A program made the translations under genes and the position numbers. Positions 1 through 9,228 of a stretch of DNA of 64,000 nucleotides are shown piece by piece (the stretch's first letter is position 1; each line of letters begins with the position of its first letter). The stretch covers positions 1-64,000 of the forward strand of contig NZ_RKMF01000016.1 of the NCBI RefSeq assembly GCF_003797835.1, in the 5' to 3' direction. This DNA is from Kocuria soli (GTDB taxonomy: Bacteria > Actinomycetota > Actinomycetes > Actinomycetales > Micrococcaceae). A model generated the notes under the pieces. That model was not told the DNA's origin. It made no database searches and saw only the letters and a list, made by a program, of their open reading frames with translations.

Positions 1-100
1 CCAGGCGCGTAAAGAGGCGCTTGACCCCTGGCTGAACATCTACAACACTCAACGCCGCCACAGCGCACTCGACGGACTACCTCCGACCAGCCGCCTGTAA
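1..100 (+). mobile_element. 3' end of an IS-family transposase (partial)
   Basis: The frame from base 2 runs open from the window edge to a TAA at 98-100 and encodes 32 residues. The peptide contains WLNIYNTQRRHSALDGLPP. This is the typical C-terminal end of DDE (rve) integrase-type transposases of the IS481/IS3 groups, where a W-x2-Y-N-x2-R-x-H-x-A-L motif follows the catalytic core. The catalytic residues lie outside the window, so I cannot say whether the element is intact or which IS it is. No terminal inverted repeat was recognised just after the stop. The next gene begins 22 bases later on the opposite strand. Confidence 0.7.
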
Positions 101-122
101 CCAACGTCGTGGCCGAGTACAT

Positions 123-1250
123 CTAGGCCACCGAGGTGTTGAAGATCAGGCCCAATCCGTACGTCGCGATCGCCGCGCCGTAGCCGATGGCCAGCTGGCG
201 GAGGCCGCGAGCCAGCGGAGAGGCCCCGGAGAGCAGCCCGACCAGCCCGCCAGTGATCAGCAGGGCAACCCCGACCAGTGCCATGGCCACGACCATGGCC
301 CAGATACCGCTCATGCCGATGAGGTACGGAAGGATCGGGATGACGGCGCCCGAGGCGAAGAAGCAGAAGCTCGAAGCCGCGGCTCCCAGGTCGGTACCCA
401 GGGCCACGTGCTCGCCCGGGCCTTCTTCGTCCTCGGGTGCCGGATCCTTGAAGGACAATGACGGGTCGCAGTCACAGTCCAGGTGGCCCAGCCGTTCCTG
501 CGCCCGGTGGGCGGCGGCCTCCGGCGACATCCCGCGGGCCTTGTAGATCAACTCGAGCTCATTGGCATCCAGATCGAGATCCGGCGCGACGGCCAGGGTC
601 ACCTGCGTGGGCGAGGAGGCCTCGAGCAGTTCACGCTGGGAGCGCACCGAGACGAACTCGCCGGCACCCATGGACAGCGCACCGGCCAGGAGACCGGCAA
701 TGCCCGTGAACAAGACCATGGTCGGGGCCATCCCCGTGGCCCCCGCGCCCATGACCAGAGCGAGGTTGGAGACCAGGCCGTCGTTGGCGCCGAAGACGGC
801 GGCTCGGAAGTTACCCGAGAGCCGCTGCCGGCCGTCGTTGGCCAGGGCGCGAACGATCTCTTCGTGAACGGCCTCGTCCGCGGCCATGGCGGGAGGTGCG
901 TCGGCGTCGCCGTCGTAGGGGGAGCGGGATTCGGCGCGCTGCAGCAACGCCAGGACGAAGACGGACCCGAAGTGCTCGGCGAGGAACATGAGGACCCGCG
1001 AACTGAGCGACGGGCCGACGGTGCGCTCGGCGTGCGGGCCGAGTTTGGTCTCCCAGTGCTGGGAATGGCGCCCTTCGGCGGCAGCGACCTGGAGGAGGAT
1101 CTCCTGCTGCCGACCGGTGCTGGATTCACCCAGGCGGCGGTAGATCTCGGCCTCGGCGCGTTCGTCGGCGAGGTACTTGCGCCACCGGCGGATCTGGGCG
1201 GGAGTGGGCCCGACGGAGCCGTGGGCGGGCGCGATGGGTTGTTCAGCCAT
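123..1250 (-). CDS. VIT1/CCC1-family iron (or Mn) transporter with N-terminal ferritin-like domain (MbfA-like)
   Basis: 375 residues. Residues about 18-140 form a ferritin/rubrerythrin-like helical domain, with E-x2-Y (EIYRRLGESS), E-x2-H (EGRHSQHW) and EAVHEE metal-ligand style motifs. The C-terminal half is a VIT1/CCC1 membrane domain that begins at FRAAVFGANDGLVSNLALVM and carries about five hydrophobic helices, including GMGAGEF-type residues (SMGAGEFVSVRSQ). The fusion is the architecture of MbfA, a membrane-bound ferritin that exports iron in alphaproteobacteria, and related proteins are common in actinobacteria. The ATG at 1250 has an AAGGA ribosome site about 8 bases upstream on the minus strand. 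The direction of transport and the metal are inferred from the family. It stands alone between a transposase remnant and an unrelated locus. Confidence 0.85.
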   Translation of the reverse strand: MAEQPIAPAHGSVGPTPAQIRRWRKYLADERAEAEIYRRLGESSTGRQQEILLQVAAAEGRHSQHWETKLGPHAERTVGPSLSSRVLMFLAEHFGSVFVLALLQRAESRSPYDGDADAPPAMAADEAVHEEIVRALANDGRQRLSGNFRAAVFGANDGLVSNLALVMGAGATGMAPTMVLFTGIAGLLAGALSMGAGEFVSVRSQRELLEASSPTQVTLAVAPDLDLDANELELIYKARGMSPEAAAHRAQERLGHLDCDCDPSLSFKDPAPEDEEGPGEHVALGTDLGAAASSFCFFASGAVIPILPYLIGMSGIWAMVVAMALVGVALLITGGLVGLLSGASPLARGLRQLAIGYGAAIATYGLGLIFNTSVA

Positions 1251-1525
1251 GGAGGAGTCCTTGTCTTCGCGGGAGTTCAGGTCCCGTGATCATCGATGGG
1301 ATGCGGCACGCGGTGCCGATTCGAAGGTCTCGCTCGCCCGTCTCCGGGTGACCAGCCGGGACTCCTCCAAGAGATCCGGTGTGTCGACTGGCCGCTGCGC
1401 CACACCGGTTGCCCGGCGGGTGCGTGGAACTACTCCCCTTCGAGCCCGAAAGTTTACGGCAAGTGCCCACCACACGCATCGTGGCCTTGGTTACGTGCCG
1501 CATCCGCAGTGGGATGCCGCCGGGT

Positions 1526-2716
1526 TCACCGCCCGTGCAGAGGAATGACCTCGCCGCGCGCGGGGCGATCTGTAACGCTCAACGATTCCCGACCGACGTT
1601 CGTGGCAGACACCGGGTCGAAGCCGCCCAGTCCGTCCGGCGACGTACCCCACCGGAACCGGTAGGGGTCCTCGCACAGTCGGCCGAATCGCAGACCGTCG
1701 ATCATGCGCTCGGCGGCGGTCACGGCGTCCAACGGGCCGGCGGTCCAGGGGCGGTCCCAGCTCGCGGGTTCCTCCCAGTCGCCTTCGTCGAAATAGGCCT
1801 CGTCAAGGGGCCAGGACGTGGCCGGGACGCTGACAGTGGTCGACAGCGCACAGGTCAGGCCCTCAGGGCCGCTGCCGGCCCAGGCCGAAGGTGAATTGCC
1901 GCGCACGGGTCGGTCGTACTTGAGCACGAGTTGGCTCTTCCACGGCAGTTCCGCGAGGTCCTGGGCGATCAGGTCGCGCAGTTCGTCCCAGACGGACTCC
2001 GGGATCTGCTCGGTGGGTACGTACGGGGTGATCAGTCCGATGCCGGGGTCATCCAGCCGCTGGATCTCCTGAGCCGCATCCGGTGCCGCGTTGCGTCCGG
2101 TCGCGTCCACCTCCGTTCCGTGGCGCGAGGGCACTTCCAATCCCAGGGAGGTGAGAGCGCTGTTCCACAGGCCGTTCCCCAGGCGGTAGGCGACTTCCGG
2201 CCAGGGCGCGGGCCAGGCGGGGGCCTCTTCCAGCCCTACCTGTCGGCCGAGTTCGGTGCGCATGCGCTCGTAGTCGTTCGGGGCCAGGGCGTACTTGCAC
2301 CCGTCGGCCTGCGAGCGGCGCAGAGCCGCCACACGACCGAGGATGCGGCGGGTGGTGTCCCCGGAGGGGTCGAAAGCCGAGAACAACTGCTCGACGGCAG
2401 CGAACGTGGTTTCGTCCAGGGTGCAGGCCGCTTCGGCATCCGGTTCCAAACCCGCGATGCGCGCCACCGTCAGTTCCACGCCCACCCGGATCTGCGTCTC
2501 GGTGTAGAACGCGGTCATGGCCGCGGCCTCGTCCGCCGTGTACTTGGGGGAGAGCTGCACCAGGAGCTGATCGAGCAGTGCCGAGGACTCGTGGGGGTGC
2601 AGCAACAGGAAGCGGCGTCGAATCTGATCGGGCCGCAGCCCGCGATCGAGCATGTCGGCAACCAGTGCGCCGTGCCGATCTTCGAAGCGCGGGAGGCCGG
2701 TGGGTACCGTGTACAC
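1526..2716 (-). CDS. Hypothetical protein downstream of SNF2 helicase
   Basis: 396 residues starting at GTG 2716, with a very strong AGGAGG ribosome site 10 bases upstream. I do not recognise a family. The protein looks soluble and acidic, with no signal peptide or membrane segment. Residues 1-130 are predicted helical. The C-terminal half is rich in Trp, Asp and Pro (for example YFDEGDWEEPASWDRPW), followed by a short amphipathic stretch (TAAERMIDGLRFGRLCEDPY). It lies 169 bases after the SNF2 helicase stop on the same strand, so it could be co-transcribed or have its own promoter: a TTGACG and a CATGAT element 18 bases apart lie in the gap. Position beside the helicase suggests, but does not prove, a shared role. 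Confidence 0.8.
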   Translation of the reverse strand: MYTVPTGLPRFEDRHGALVADMLDRGLRPDQIRRRFLLLHPHESSALLDQLLVQLSPKYTADEAAAMTAFYTETQIRVGVELTVARIAGLEPDAEAACTLDETTFAAVEQLFSAFDPSGDTTRRILGRVAALRRSQADGCKYALAPNDYERMRTELGRQVGLEEAPAWPAPWPEVAYRLGNGLWNSALTSLGLEVPSRHGTEVDATGRNAAPDAAQEIQRLDDPGIGLITPYVPTEQIPESVWDELRDLIAQDLAELPWKSQLVLKYDRPVRGNSPSAWAGSGPEGLTCALSTTVSVPATSWPLDEAYFDEGDWEEPASWDRPWTAGPLDAVTAAERMIDGLRFGRLCEDPYRFRWGTSPDGLGGFDPVSATNVGRESLSVTDRPARGEVIPLHGR

Positions 2717-2885
2717 GTCCGGGACACCTCCTGGGGGATCGAGACTTCACGCTATTGCACCGCGGGGCGGAATTCACGTGCCAGAGCAACAGCGGCTGAA
2801 ACCGTGGGGAAACGGCGCCAATGTGACGACGCCAAAAAGTTGACGTGTCATCATGCGCCCGAAGTTACCGGTTCGTCAAGATGTT

Positions 2886-5800
2886 TCAGCGCTCGAAAAG
2901 GGCCAGTACGTCCTGCTCCGTGAGGGCCGAGGAGAACGTGCCGTCGTCGTCCATGACCTGGTCGAACAGTTGGGCCTTCCGTTCCTTGAGTTCCATGACC
3001 TTCTCCTCGATGGTCCCGGCGGCCACCATGCGGTAGACCATCACCTTCCGGTCCTGACCGATGCGGTGTGCGCGGTCCACGGCCTGGTTCTCTGCCATGG
3101 GGTTCCACCACGGGTCCAGGAGGAAGCAGTAGTCCGCTTCCGTGAGGTTCAGACCGGTTCCACCGGCCTTGAGGGAGATCAGGAAGATCTTGGTGTGCCC
3201 GTCCCGGAACCGTTGGATGGCGCCGGTGCGGTCCCGGGTGGCCCCGTCCAGATACGAATAGGGGATGCCCAGCCGGTCCAGTCGCGCCGCAGCCAGTTTC
3301 AGAAAGCCCGTGAACTGGGAGAACACCAACGGGCGGTGGCCCTCCGCGACGATCTCCGGGAGGTGCTCGAACAAGGCCTCCAACTTGGAGGAATTGGTCT
3401 CGAGCTCCGGGTCGACCAGGGACGGGTCCAGGGCCATGAGCCGCAGTTTGGTCAGGGAGCTGAAGACGGTGAACCGGTTGCGGTTGAGTTCGGGCAACAG
3501 TTTGAGGACCTTGGAGCGTTCGCGCTGCAGGTGGAGGTCGTACAACTTGCGGTGCTCCTCCGTGAGCTGGACGCGCAGGGTCTGTTCCAGCTTGGGGGGC
3601 AGCTGGAGATCCACGGCGTCCTTGGTGCGGCGCAACATGAAGGGTGCGACCCGACGACGCAATCGGGCCAGGGCGTTGCGGTCACCGGAGACCTCGATCG
3701 GACGTTGGTAGTCCTCCACGAACTTCCTGCGGGACGGGAAGAGTCCCGGTGCGCTGAGGCCCAGCAGCGCCCACAGGTCAGTCAACCCGTTCTCCAACGG
3801 CGTTCCGGTCACTGCGATCGTGCTGCCCGCCCGGAGTTCCCGCGCCACGCGGTGGGCCTGGGTGCGCGGGTTCTTCAGGAACTGGGCCTCGTCCAGGACC
3901 ACGGCTTCCCATTCGAGTTCGCGCCACAGCGCCTCGTCCAGCCGCAGCAGGGCGTAGGAGGTCACGACGACGTCGTTCTCCGCGCCCAGAGCGCGGGGCT
4001 GCTCACCCGAACCGTTCGCGGTGCCCGTGGCTGCCGCAACCCGCAGGCCCGGGGCGAACTTCTGGATCTCGGTGACCCAGTTGGGAACCACGGAGGTGGG
4101 GGCGATCACCAGGAACGGCTTGGGGGCGCCGGTGCGGTTCTCCAGGGCCCGGAGGAACATGGCGATGACCTGAAGGGTCTTGCCCAGGCCCATGTCGTCG
4201 GCCAGGATGCCGCCCAGGCCGAGGTCGTGAAGCGCGCACAGCCAGCGGTAACCGTCCACCTGGTACGGGCGCATCCGGGCGTTCAGACCGGCGGGCAGTG
4301 GAACGGGATCGACGGGTTCTCGCGTGGCCAGCCGGGTCACGGCCTCCGTCCAGGAGCTCACGGCCTCGCTGCGGTCGGAGAGTTCCTCGAGGTCCTGCCA
4401 CAGTCCGAGCTGGTGCTTGGAGATGCGTAGCTGGTCATTCGGGGCGTCCTGCAGGGAGCGGGCTTCACGCAGGAGCTCGCGGAGGTGTTCGAAGCGTGGT
4501 GCATCCAGGGCGAACCAGGTGCCGTCGGGCAGCATCATGACGTCCTGGCCCTGAGCCAGGGCCCTGAAGACATCGGCGAAGGGCACGTAGAACTGACCCA
4601 CGCGCACGGTGACCCCGAGGTCGAACCAGTCACGGTGGTCACTTGGCAGCGTGGAGACCGTGATTTCCGGTGGTTCCTCGGAGGGCTTGTACGCCGGGGC
4701 GGTGCCCCGGGTCTCAATGCGCAGGTCGTGGACCTTTTCCAGGTCCGGGAGCCAGTCCCGGAGGAGGACCACGGCGTCGTACCCCACGTAGGCCGAGCGA
4801 CGGAACTCCAGGTCCGGGATCCGGCGAGTGACGGCCTTGGTCATGGCCGTCTCCCACGTGGATTCGCGTTTGACGGGTTCCGTGCCCAGCGGATCCGCGG
4901 GACGGAAGGGGAGGCGAATGCGCTGTCCCGCCTGGCTGTACTCCCATTCCCACTCCAACCGCACCGTGAGGTCGTCGTGGGTCACGGTCAGGACCATTTC
5001 CGGGGAGGCGACTTCCGGGAGCTCAATGGACCCGTCGTCGTTGGTCAGGCCGATCCGCTGGTGCAGGCGGGGGAACCAGCGGTCCAGGAATTCCTGGATC
5101 TCCTCGCGCGGGACGGTGACCTCCCGGGCCGATTCCAGGAACTGGCGCTGCTCGCGGGTCAGTCGTGTGCCCAGCGGTACCAGGGCCAGCGCGAAGGTGT
5201 TGAGGTCCTCTGTCCTGCTCACGGATTCCTGATCGGTGTCCGGGAAGAACAGCCCGTGACCCGGTGCCCCGACGATTCCGGCCGCGTCCAGGGGGAGGTG
5301 CCGGCGGTCCTCGGCCTCACCCATCACGACCTCCGGGCGCAGCACCAGGTTCTCCTGGTCGTCGTGGACGAGGTCGATCTGGAACCGACCCGGACCCATC
5401 ACGGTCACGGGACGCGCGTGGCCCTTGGTGACGAATTCGATCTCCAGTTCCGGGGCTCGCGCGAGCAGCGACCACAGCACGGGGGATTCGTAGTGCTCCA
5501 GGTAGATCCAGTGCCGGTCGTGGACCACGTGGCGGGAACGAACGGTCGCCAACGCCCGGACCTCGTCGAACCAGTCCGCCTGTTCGGCGGTCAGCAAGCC
5601 CGAGACGCCGGCTTCGACCACCTTGTCCCAGTCCAGGCCGCTCCGTATCCAGGTGCCACGGCGTCCCCGCCGGACCGGGCGCATCCCCAACGAGAACGGG
5701 GCGCCGGCGGTTTCACGGCGTACGCGGCGCAGGGTCGGCAGTTGCAGATCGAACTCGAGGCCGATCGCAGGCCCTTCGTACTCGAGGTCCTCGACCTCCT

Positions 5801-5903
5801 GGGCCAGGGCGTCGTCGTCGAACACGGAGGCCAGGGCGCGTTGCCATGACGACGTGCGGCGCCCCTCGGGGGGTTCGGCGGCAGAAGTGGTCATTCTGGT
5901 CAT
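2886..5903 (-). CDS. SNF2/SWI2-family DEAD-box-like helicase/translocase
   Basis: 1005 residues from ATG 5903 (a second in-frame ATG is at 5894). An open extension upstream to 5966 looks non-coding. The N-terminal ~480 residues are an accessory region. The SNF2 ATPase core then follows: motif I DDMGLGKT (Lys575), motif II DEAQ (671-674), motif III VTGTPLENGLTDLW, and the C-terminal helicase lobe with VFSQFTGFL, LDGATRDR, SLKAGGTGLNLTEAD and the arginine-finger motif AVDRAHRIGQ. All key ATPase residues are intact. SNF2 proteins move along double-stranded DNA and remodel protein-DNA complexes. In bacteria they occur both as housekeeping transcription factors (RapA) and as components of defence systems such as DISARM, Zorya and Dpd. 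The large divergent unknown gene starts 171 bases away. Confidence 0.93.
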   Translation of the reverse strand: MTRMTTSAAEPPEGRRTSSWQRALASVFDDDALAQEVEDLEYEGPAIGLEFDLQLPTLRRVRRETAGAPFSLGMRPVRRGRRGTWIRSGLDWDKVVEAGVSGLLTAEQADWFDEVRALATVRSRHVVHDRHWIYLEHYESPVLWSLLARAPELEIEFVTKGHARPVTVMGPGRFQIDLVHDDQENLVLRPEVVMGEAEDRRHLPLDAAGIVGAPGHGLFFPDTDQESVSRTEDLNTFALALVPLGTRLTREQRQFLESAREVTVPREEIQEFLDRWFPRLHQRIGLTNDDGSIELPEVASPEMVLTVTHDDLTVRLEWEWEYSQAGQRIRLPFRPADPLGTEPVKRESTWETAMTKAVTRRIPDLEFRRSAYVGYDAVVLLRDWLPDLEKVHDLRIETRGTAPAYKPSEEPPEITVSTLPSDHRDWFDLGVTVRVGQFYVPFADVFRALAQGQDVMMLPDGTWFALDAPRFEHLRELLREARSLQDAPNDQLRISKHQLGLWQDLEELSDRSEAVSSWTEAVTRLATREPVDPVPLPAGLNARMRPYQVDGYRWLCALHDLGLGGILADDMGLGKTLQVIAMFLRALENRTGAPKPFLVIAPTSVVPNWVTEIQKFAPGLRVAAATGTANGSGEQPRALGAENDVVVTSYALLRLDEALWRELEWEAVVLDEAQFLKNPRTQAHRVARELRAGSTIAVTGTPLENGLTDLWALLGLSAPGLFPSRRKFVEDYQRPIEVSGDRNALARLRRRVAPFMLRRTKDAVDLQLPPKLEQTLRVQLTEEHRKLYDLHLQRERSKVLKLLPELNRNRFTVFSSLTKLRLMALDPSLVDPELETNSSKLEALFEHLPEIVAEGHRPLVFSQFTGFLKLAAARLDRLGIPYSYLDGATRDRTGAIQRFRDGHTKIFLISLKAGGTGLNLTEADYCFLLDPWWNPMAENQAVDRAHRIGQDRKVMVYRMVAAGTIEEKVMELKERKAQLFDQVMDDDGTFSSALTEQDVLALFER

Positions 5904-6074
5904 TCTAGGACTCGGCAATCCACGGCGAACACCGGCGCGGGCCCCGCCTCTCGCACATATACTCATGACCCGTCCCCACCGATCTCAGCGCCCGCGGCCC
6001 CGCGGTCGCCGTGCGCGCGGGACGACGACGCAAAGAGCATCACAGCGGCGCGATCGCCGCAGACGGAGGGCGCA

Positions 6075-9000
6075 GTGACAGAGACCAATTCGCTTGCTCT
6101 CGGCCAACACCGCATCGCGCGCAACGATGCCGAGGCTGGGTACCTCAAGTGGAATGACGCCGTCTGTGCGGCATTCTTCGGAGAGCACAAGGCGGGGGAA
6201 CTGGTCTTCCTGGATCTGGACGAGAAGGCCCTGGCGCAGATCGGCCAGGACCACGGGCTGGACGGCCCGGCCACCCTGCGCGCCATCGCAGACTCCGTCA
6301 CGCCGTTGCTGGTCCTGGACGGCTCCCGTACTCCCGTTTTCGAGGCCTTCACGCGCCTGACCACCCTTTGGTACCGCGACTCCCGACGACAGCTGGACAC
6401 CCTGTCCGAACTGGCCCCGCCGCCCGTCGTCGCGCTGTTGGCGCTGTTCGCGCTCGCCGGGCGGCACACCTCCCGCCTGGCGTCGCAGACCGGTAACAAG
6501 TCGGCCTCCGCCTTCTACCTGCCGTTGGCCGTGCTGCTGCAGGCTGGCCAGGACACCAAGGCCCTGGAGGCCTCCTTCAAGAAGGACACGGAGGCCTATT
6601 GGGACGCGCTGCGGTACTGGCTGGAACTGCGCGACGGCGAAGTCGGGCTGCCCGTCGGCGACGCACTCAACCAGCGCCCCGTGGGTCTGGCCCTGTCCCA
6701 GACCTTGCTGGGGGACTCCGAGCGCCGCCAGCTGCACCAGATGTTCGCCGACATGCAGCTCACCACGGCTCAAGGGCTCTCGCCCGAGGAACTGGGTGTG
6801 TACGTGGATTTCTGGTTGGACGTGGCGGACACGGACGTGTCCAAGTCGATGCGTCAGATCTGGTCCACGTCCGTCACCCGCTACCCGGGCCTTGAGGTTG
6901 CCCGCGCCGAGCTGGCCCGCTGGGAGAAGTCGCGTGCCGAGGCCGGCGGGCCCACGCCCGTCACCCGCTCCGTCTCGAGCAAGCCCGGGCAGCACTCGGC
7001 CTCCTTGGCCCTGGTGGATTCGATGGACTACATCGGAAACAAGGTCTTCGAGTTCGGGTTCGTGGTGCCCAAGCGATTCATGACCGAGCGCGAGGTCGAA
7101 CTGGAGACCACGGCCGGGCCCCGCACGCTGTTCCTGTCCTACATCGGCGACGCCTACCTGGGGATCTCGGCCCTGACCGCGCGCATCGAACCGGCATCCC
7201 TCCTGGAGGGTGAGCTGCGGCTCTCCGCCGGGGCACACCGGTTCGACCGGACGGCGCGGCCCGTCGTCGTCTTCGCCAAGGACGCGTTCTCGGACACCTT
7301 CATCTCCGTGGACCACATCCCCGCGGCCTGGCCCTGCCGGGTCCTGGTGCGCGAAGACGAGGCCATGTTGAGCCAGATGCGTTCGATCCTGGACGACTCG
7401 GCCTCCCCGGACTACACCTTCGTGCCCGCAGGAACCGGCGGGCTGCCGGAGGGCTGGGCGATGTTCGACGACGTCCAGGTGCTGCGAGCCGGTAACCCCG
7501 AACTGACCGTCAACGACAACTTCTCCGGGCTGGTCCCGCGGTTGGTGCCCACGGTCCGTCTGTCAGGTGGTCTGCGCATTCCCGGCGACGTGGTCCGGTG
7601 GTCGGCCCAGCGCCCGCCGCAGATCACCGTGGTGTCCGACACGGACGAGCCCCTGACGCTGGACGTGGAGTGGCGTCACCCGGAAACCTTCCGCCTCCAG
7701 CGCCACAAGCTCGCCGAGGGTCTGGTCCCGCCGTTCCAGATCTCGACGGACGGGACCCCCATGGCCAGCGCCTCCGGCGGGTTGAAGCCCAACGACTACG
7801 TGCTGGTGCTCAAGGCCGGACGCACGGTCAAACAACGTATGCCCTACTCCGTGCGTGACACGTCGTTCTACATGACCCAGCGTTCCCTGGGCTACGAGGG
7901 CGAGATGGTCCACACGGACGACGACGCACTGTGGCCCGTGACCGCGTCCACCGTCGCCGAACTGCCCGACGAGTACGTCCAGGGCGCCTTCAACAATCTG
8001 GATCCTGTCCAGATGCCCGAGGCGAACGTGGCCGCGGTGGAGCTGCCCACGGTCCCGGGATGGCATTCGGCCGAGGGGCAGTTGCTGGTGGCCCGGGAGA
8101 ACGTCCTGCCCGCCCACGAGGGCGCATCCTGCCTGGCCTCGGGCAAGCACCGCATCATCCTTCCCCCCATGGACCCCAAGGCCAAGGCGCCGTGGGTCTT
8201 CGGCCGGTGCCGGGACTGCGGGTTGGAGAAGCGCTACCCGGGCCGGCTGACCAAGCTCTCTGCGGTCTCCGAGGTCGGGTCCGTGGAATCGCTGCAGTTC
8301 ATCGGCCCGGACGAGGGGGATCACCCCACGTCCTGGGGTCCGTTCAAGGACGCCCTGACGTTCCTGGGTGGTGGCAAGCGGTCGACCCTGTCGATCGTGG
8401 CCCGTCAACTGGTGGACACGGAACGGTTCGAGGAATGGTTCGTGGGGCACCTCCAAGCCCTCGGATTCCTCGAGGTCATCCGGGACGAGAACTGGGTGGT
8501 GCGTCGCTGGCAGGTGTGCTCGCCCGCGCTCACCCGGCTCGTGGACGGGTCGATCCTGCTGAGCGGAGGATGGACGCCGGACAAGGAAGAACTGGTTGCC
8601 CAGGCCGCCGAATCCCAGGGTGGCGCGTTGGTGACGCTCTCACCCGAGGACCATGCGTCGTCGTTGGTCCAGGACGTGGACCTGGAACAGCTCCAGGAGG
8701 CGCTGCCCGAGGGGCTGTGCGACGTGGTGTACGAGGCGGGCCCGGTCATGCTGGACACGCTGGCGCCGCTGTCCTCCGTGGAAGCGGGGCTGGCTCGCAC
8801 GGAGATGCAGTACAACGGGGTCGCGGAGCTGTTCGAGCCGGCCGATGCCACTTGGCAGGCCACGACCGACCGTGAGCAGCCTGGCCTGTACCGGATCAAC
8901 CACCATCACCGGACCCGGTACGTGTTCCGAACCGTCGACGACGTCGCTTCCGGTCACGGCAGGCGCGTGAGCTCCGGTCTGGGCAAGCATCTGGCGGCCC

Positions 9001-9209
9001 GGCAGGCGGGCAACCCGCTGGTCTCCTGGGACGAGGACCTGCAGTTGCTCTCGGTGCCGATCGGGGCAGAACTGCCCGGTCTGTACGCCCGCGCGACGGT
9101 GCTCTGCTCGGGTGTCCTGCCGACGCGCGTGGACGAGGACTTCTCCCTGAACTACGGGGACGTCTCGGAAGACTTCGCCCGCGTCCTGGTGGCCAAGTTG
9201 ATGGGGTGA
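6075..9209 (+). CDS. Large unknown protein divergent from SNF2 helicase, candidate zinc site
   Basis: 1044 residues from GTG 6075, with GGAGG five bases upstream. No family recognised with confidence. Residues 1-300 look helical, about 320-660 beta-rich. A possible zinc site follows: Cys686, His692, Cys712 and Cys715 (GRCRDCGLEKRYPG). Residues ~770-850 resemble a winged-helix unit followed by a strand-rich segment (RRWQVCSPALTRLVDGSILL). There is no signal peptide, membrane helix, ATPase, nuclease or methylase motif that I can see. Size and layout recall the large accessory proteins that accompany SNF2 or DEAD helicases in defence loci, for example the YjiT/STY4851 type, but I could not verify a match. 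Codon use is like its neighbours, so there is no sign of recent transfer. Confidence 0.85.
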   Translation: MTETNSLALGQHRIARNDAEAGYLKWNDAVCAAFFGEHKAGELVFLDLDEKALAQIGQDHGLDGPATLRAIADSVTPLLVLDGSRTPVFEAFTRLTTLWYRDSRRQLDTLSELAPPPVVALLALFALAGRHTSRLASQTGNKSASAFYLPLAVLLQAGQDTKALEASFKKDTEAYWDALRYWLELRDGEVGLPVGDALNQRPVGLALSQTLLGDSERRQLHQMFADMQLTTAQGLSPEELGVYVDFWLDVADTDVSKSMRQIWSTSVTRYPGLEVARAELARWEKSRAEAGGPTPVTRSVSSKPGQHSASLALVDSMDYIGNKVFEFGFVVPKRFMTEREVELETTAGPRTLFLSYIGDAYLGISALTARIEPASLLEGELRLSAGAHRFDRTARPVVVFAKDAFSDTFISVDHIPAAWPCRVLVREDEAMLSQMRSILDDSASPDYTFVPAGTGGLPEGWAMFDDVQVLRAGNPELTVNDNFSGLVPRLVPTVRLSGGLRIPGDVVRWSAQRPPQITVVSDTDEPLTLDVEWRHPETFRLQRHKLAEGLVPPFQISTDGTPMASASGGLKPNDYVLVLKAGRTVKQRMPYSVRDTSFYMTQRSLGYEGEMVHTDDDALWPVTASTVAELPDEYVQGAFNNLDPVQMPEANVAAVELPTVPGWHSAEGQLLVARENVLPAHEGASCLASGKHRIILPPMDPKAKAPWVFGRCRDCGLEKRYPGRLTKLSAVSEVGSVESLQFIGPDEGDHPTSWGPFKDALTFLGGGKRSTLSIVARQLVDTERFEEWFVGHLQALGFLEVIRDENWVVRRWQVCSPALTRLVDGSILLSGGWTPDKEELVAQAAESQGGALVTLSPEDHASSLVQDVDLEQLQEALPEGLCDVVYEAGPVMLDTLAPLSSVEAGLARTEMQYNGVAELFEPADATWQATTDREQPGLYRINHHHRTRYVFRTVDDVASGHGRRVSSGLGKHLAARQAGNPLVSWDEDLQLLSVPIGAELPGLYARATVLCSGVLPTRVDEDFSLNYGDVSEDFARVLVAKLMG

Positions 9210-9228
9210 CGGGCGTGGCGAGGTGTAG

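Noticed and set aside
2853-5849. Long open frames on the plus strand opposite the SNF2 helicase
   Set aside because: They are antisense to a gene with complete SNF2 motifs, have no homology-like motifs, and are expected from high-GC codon bias.
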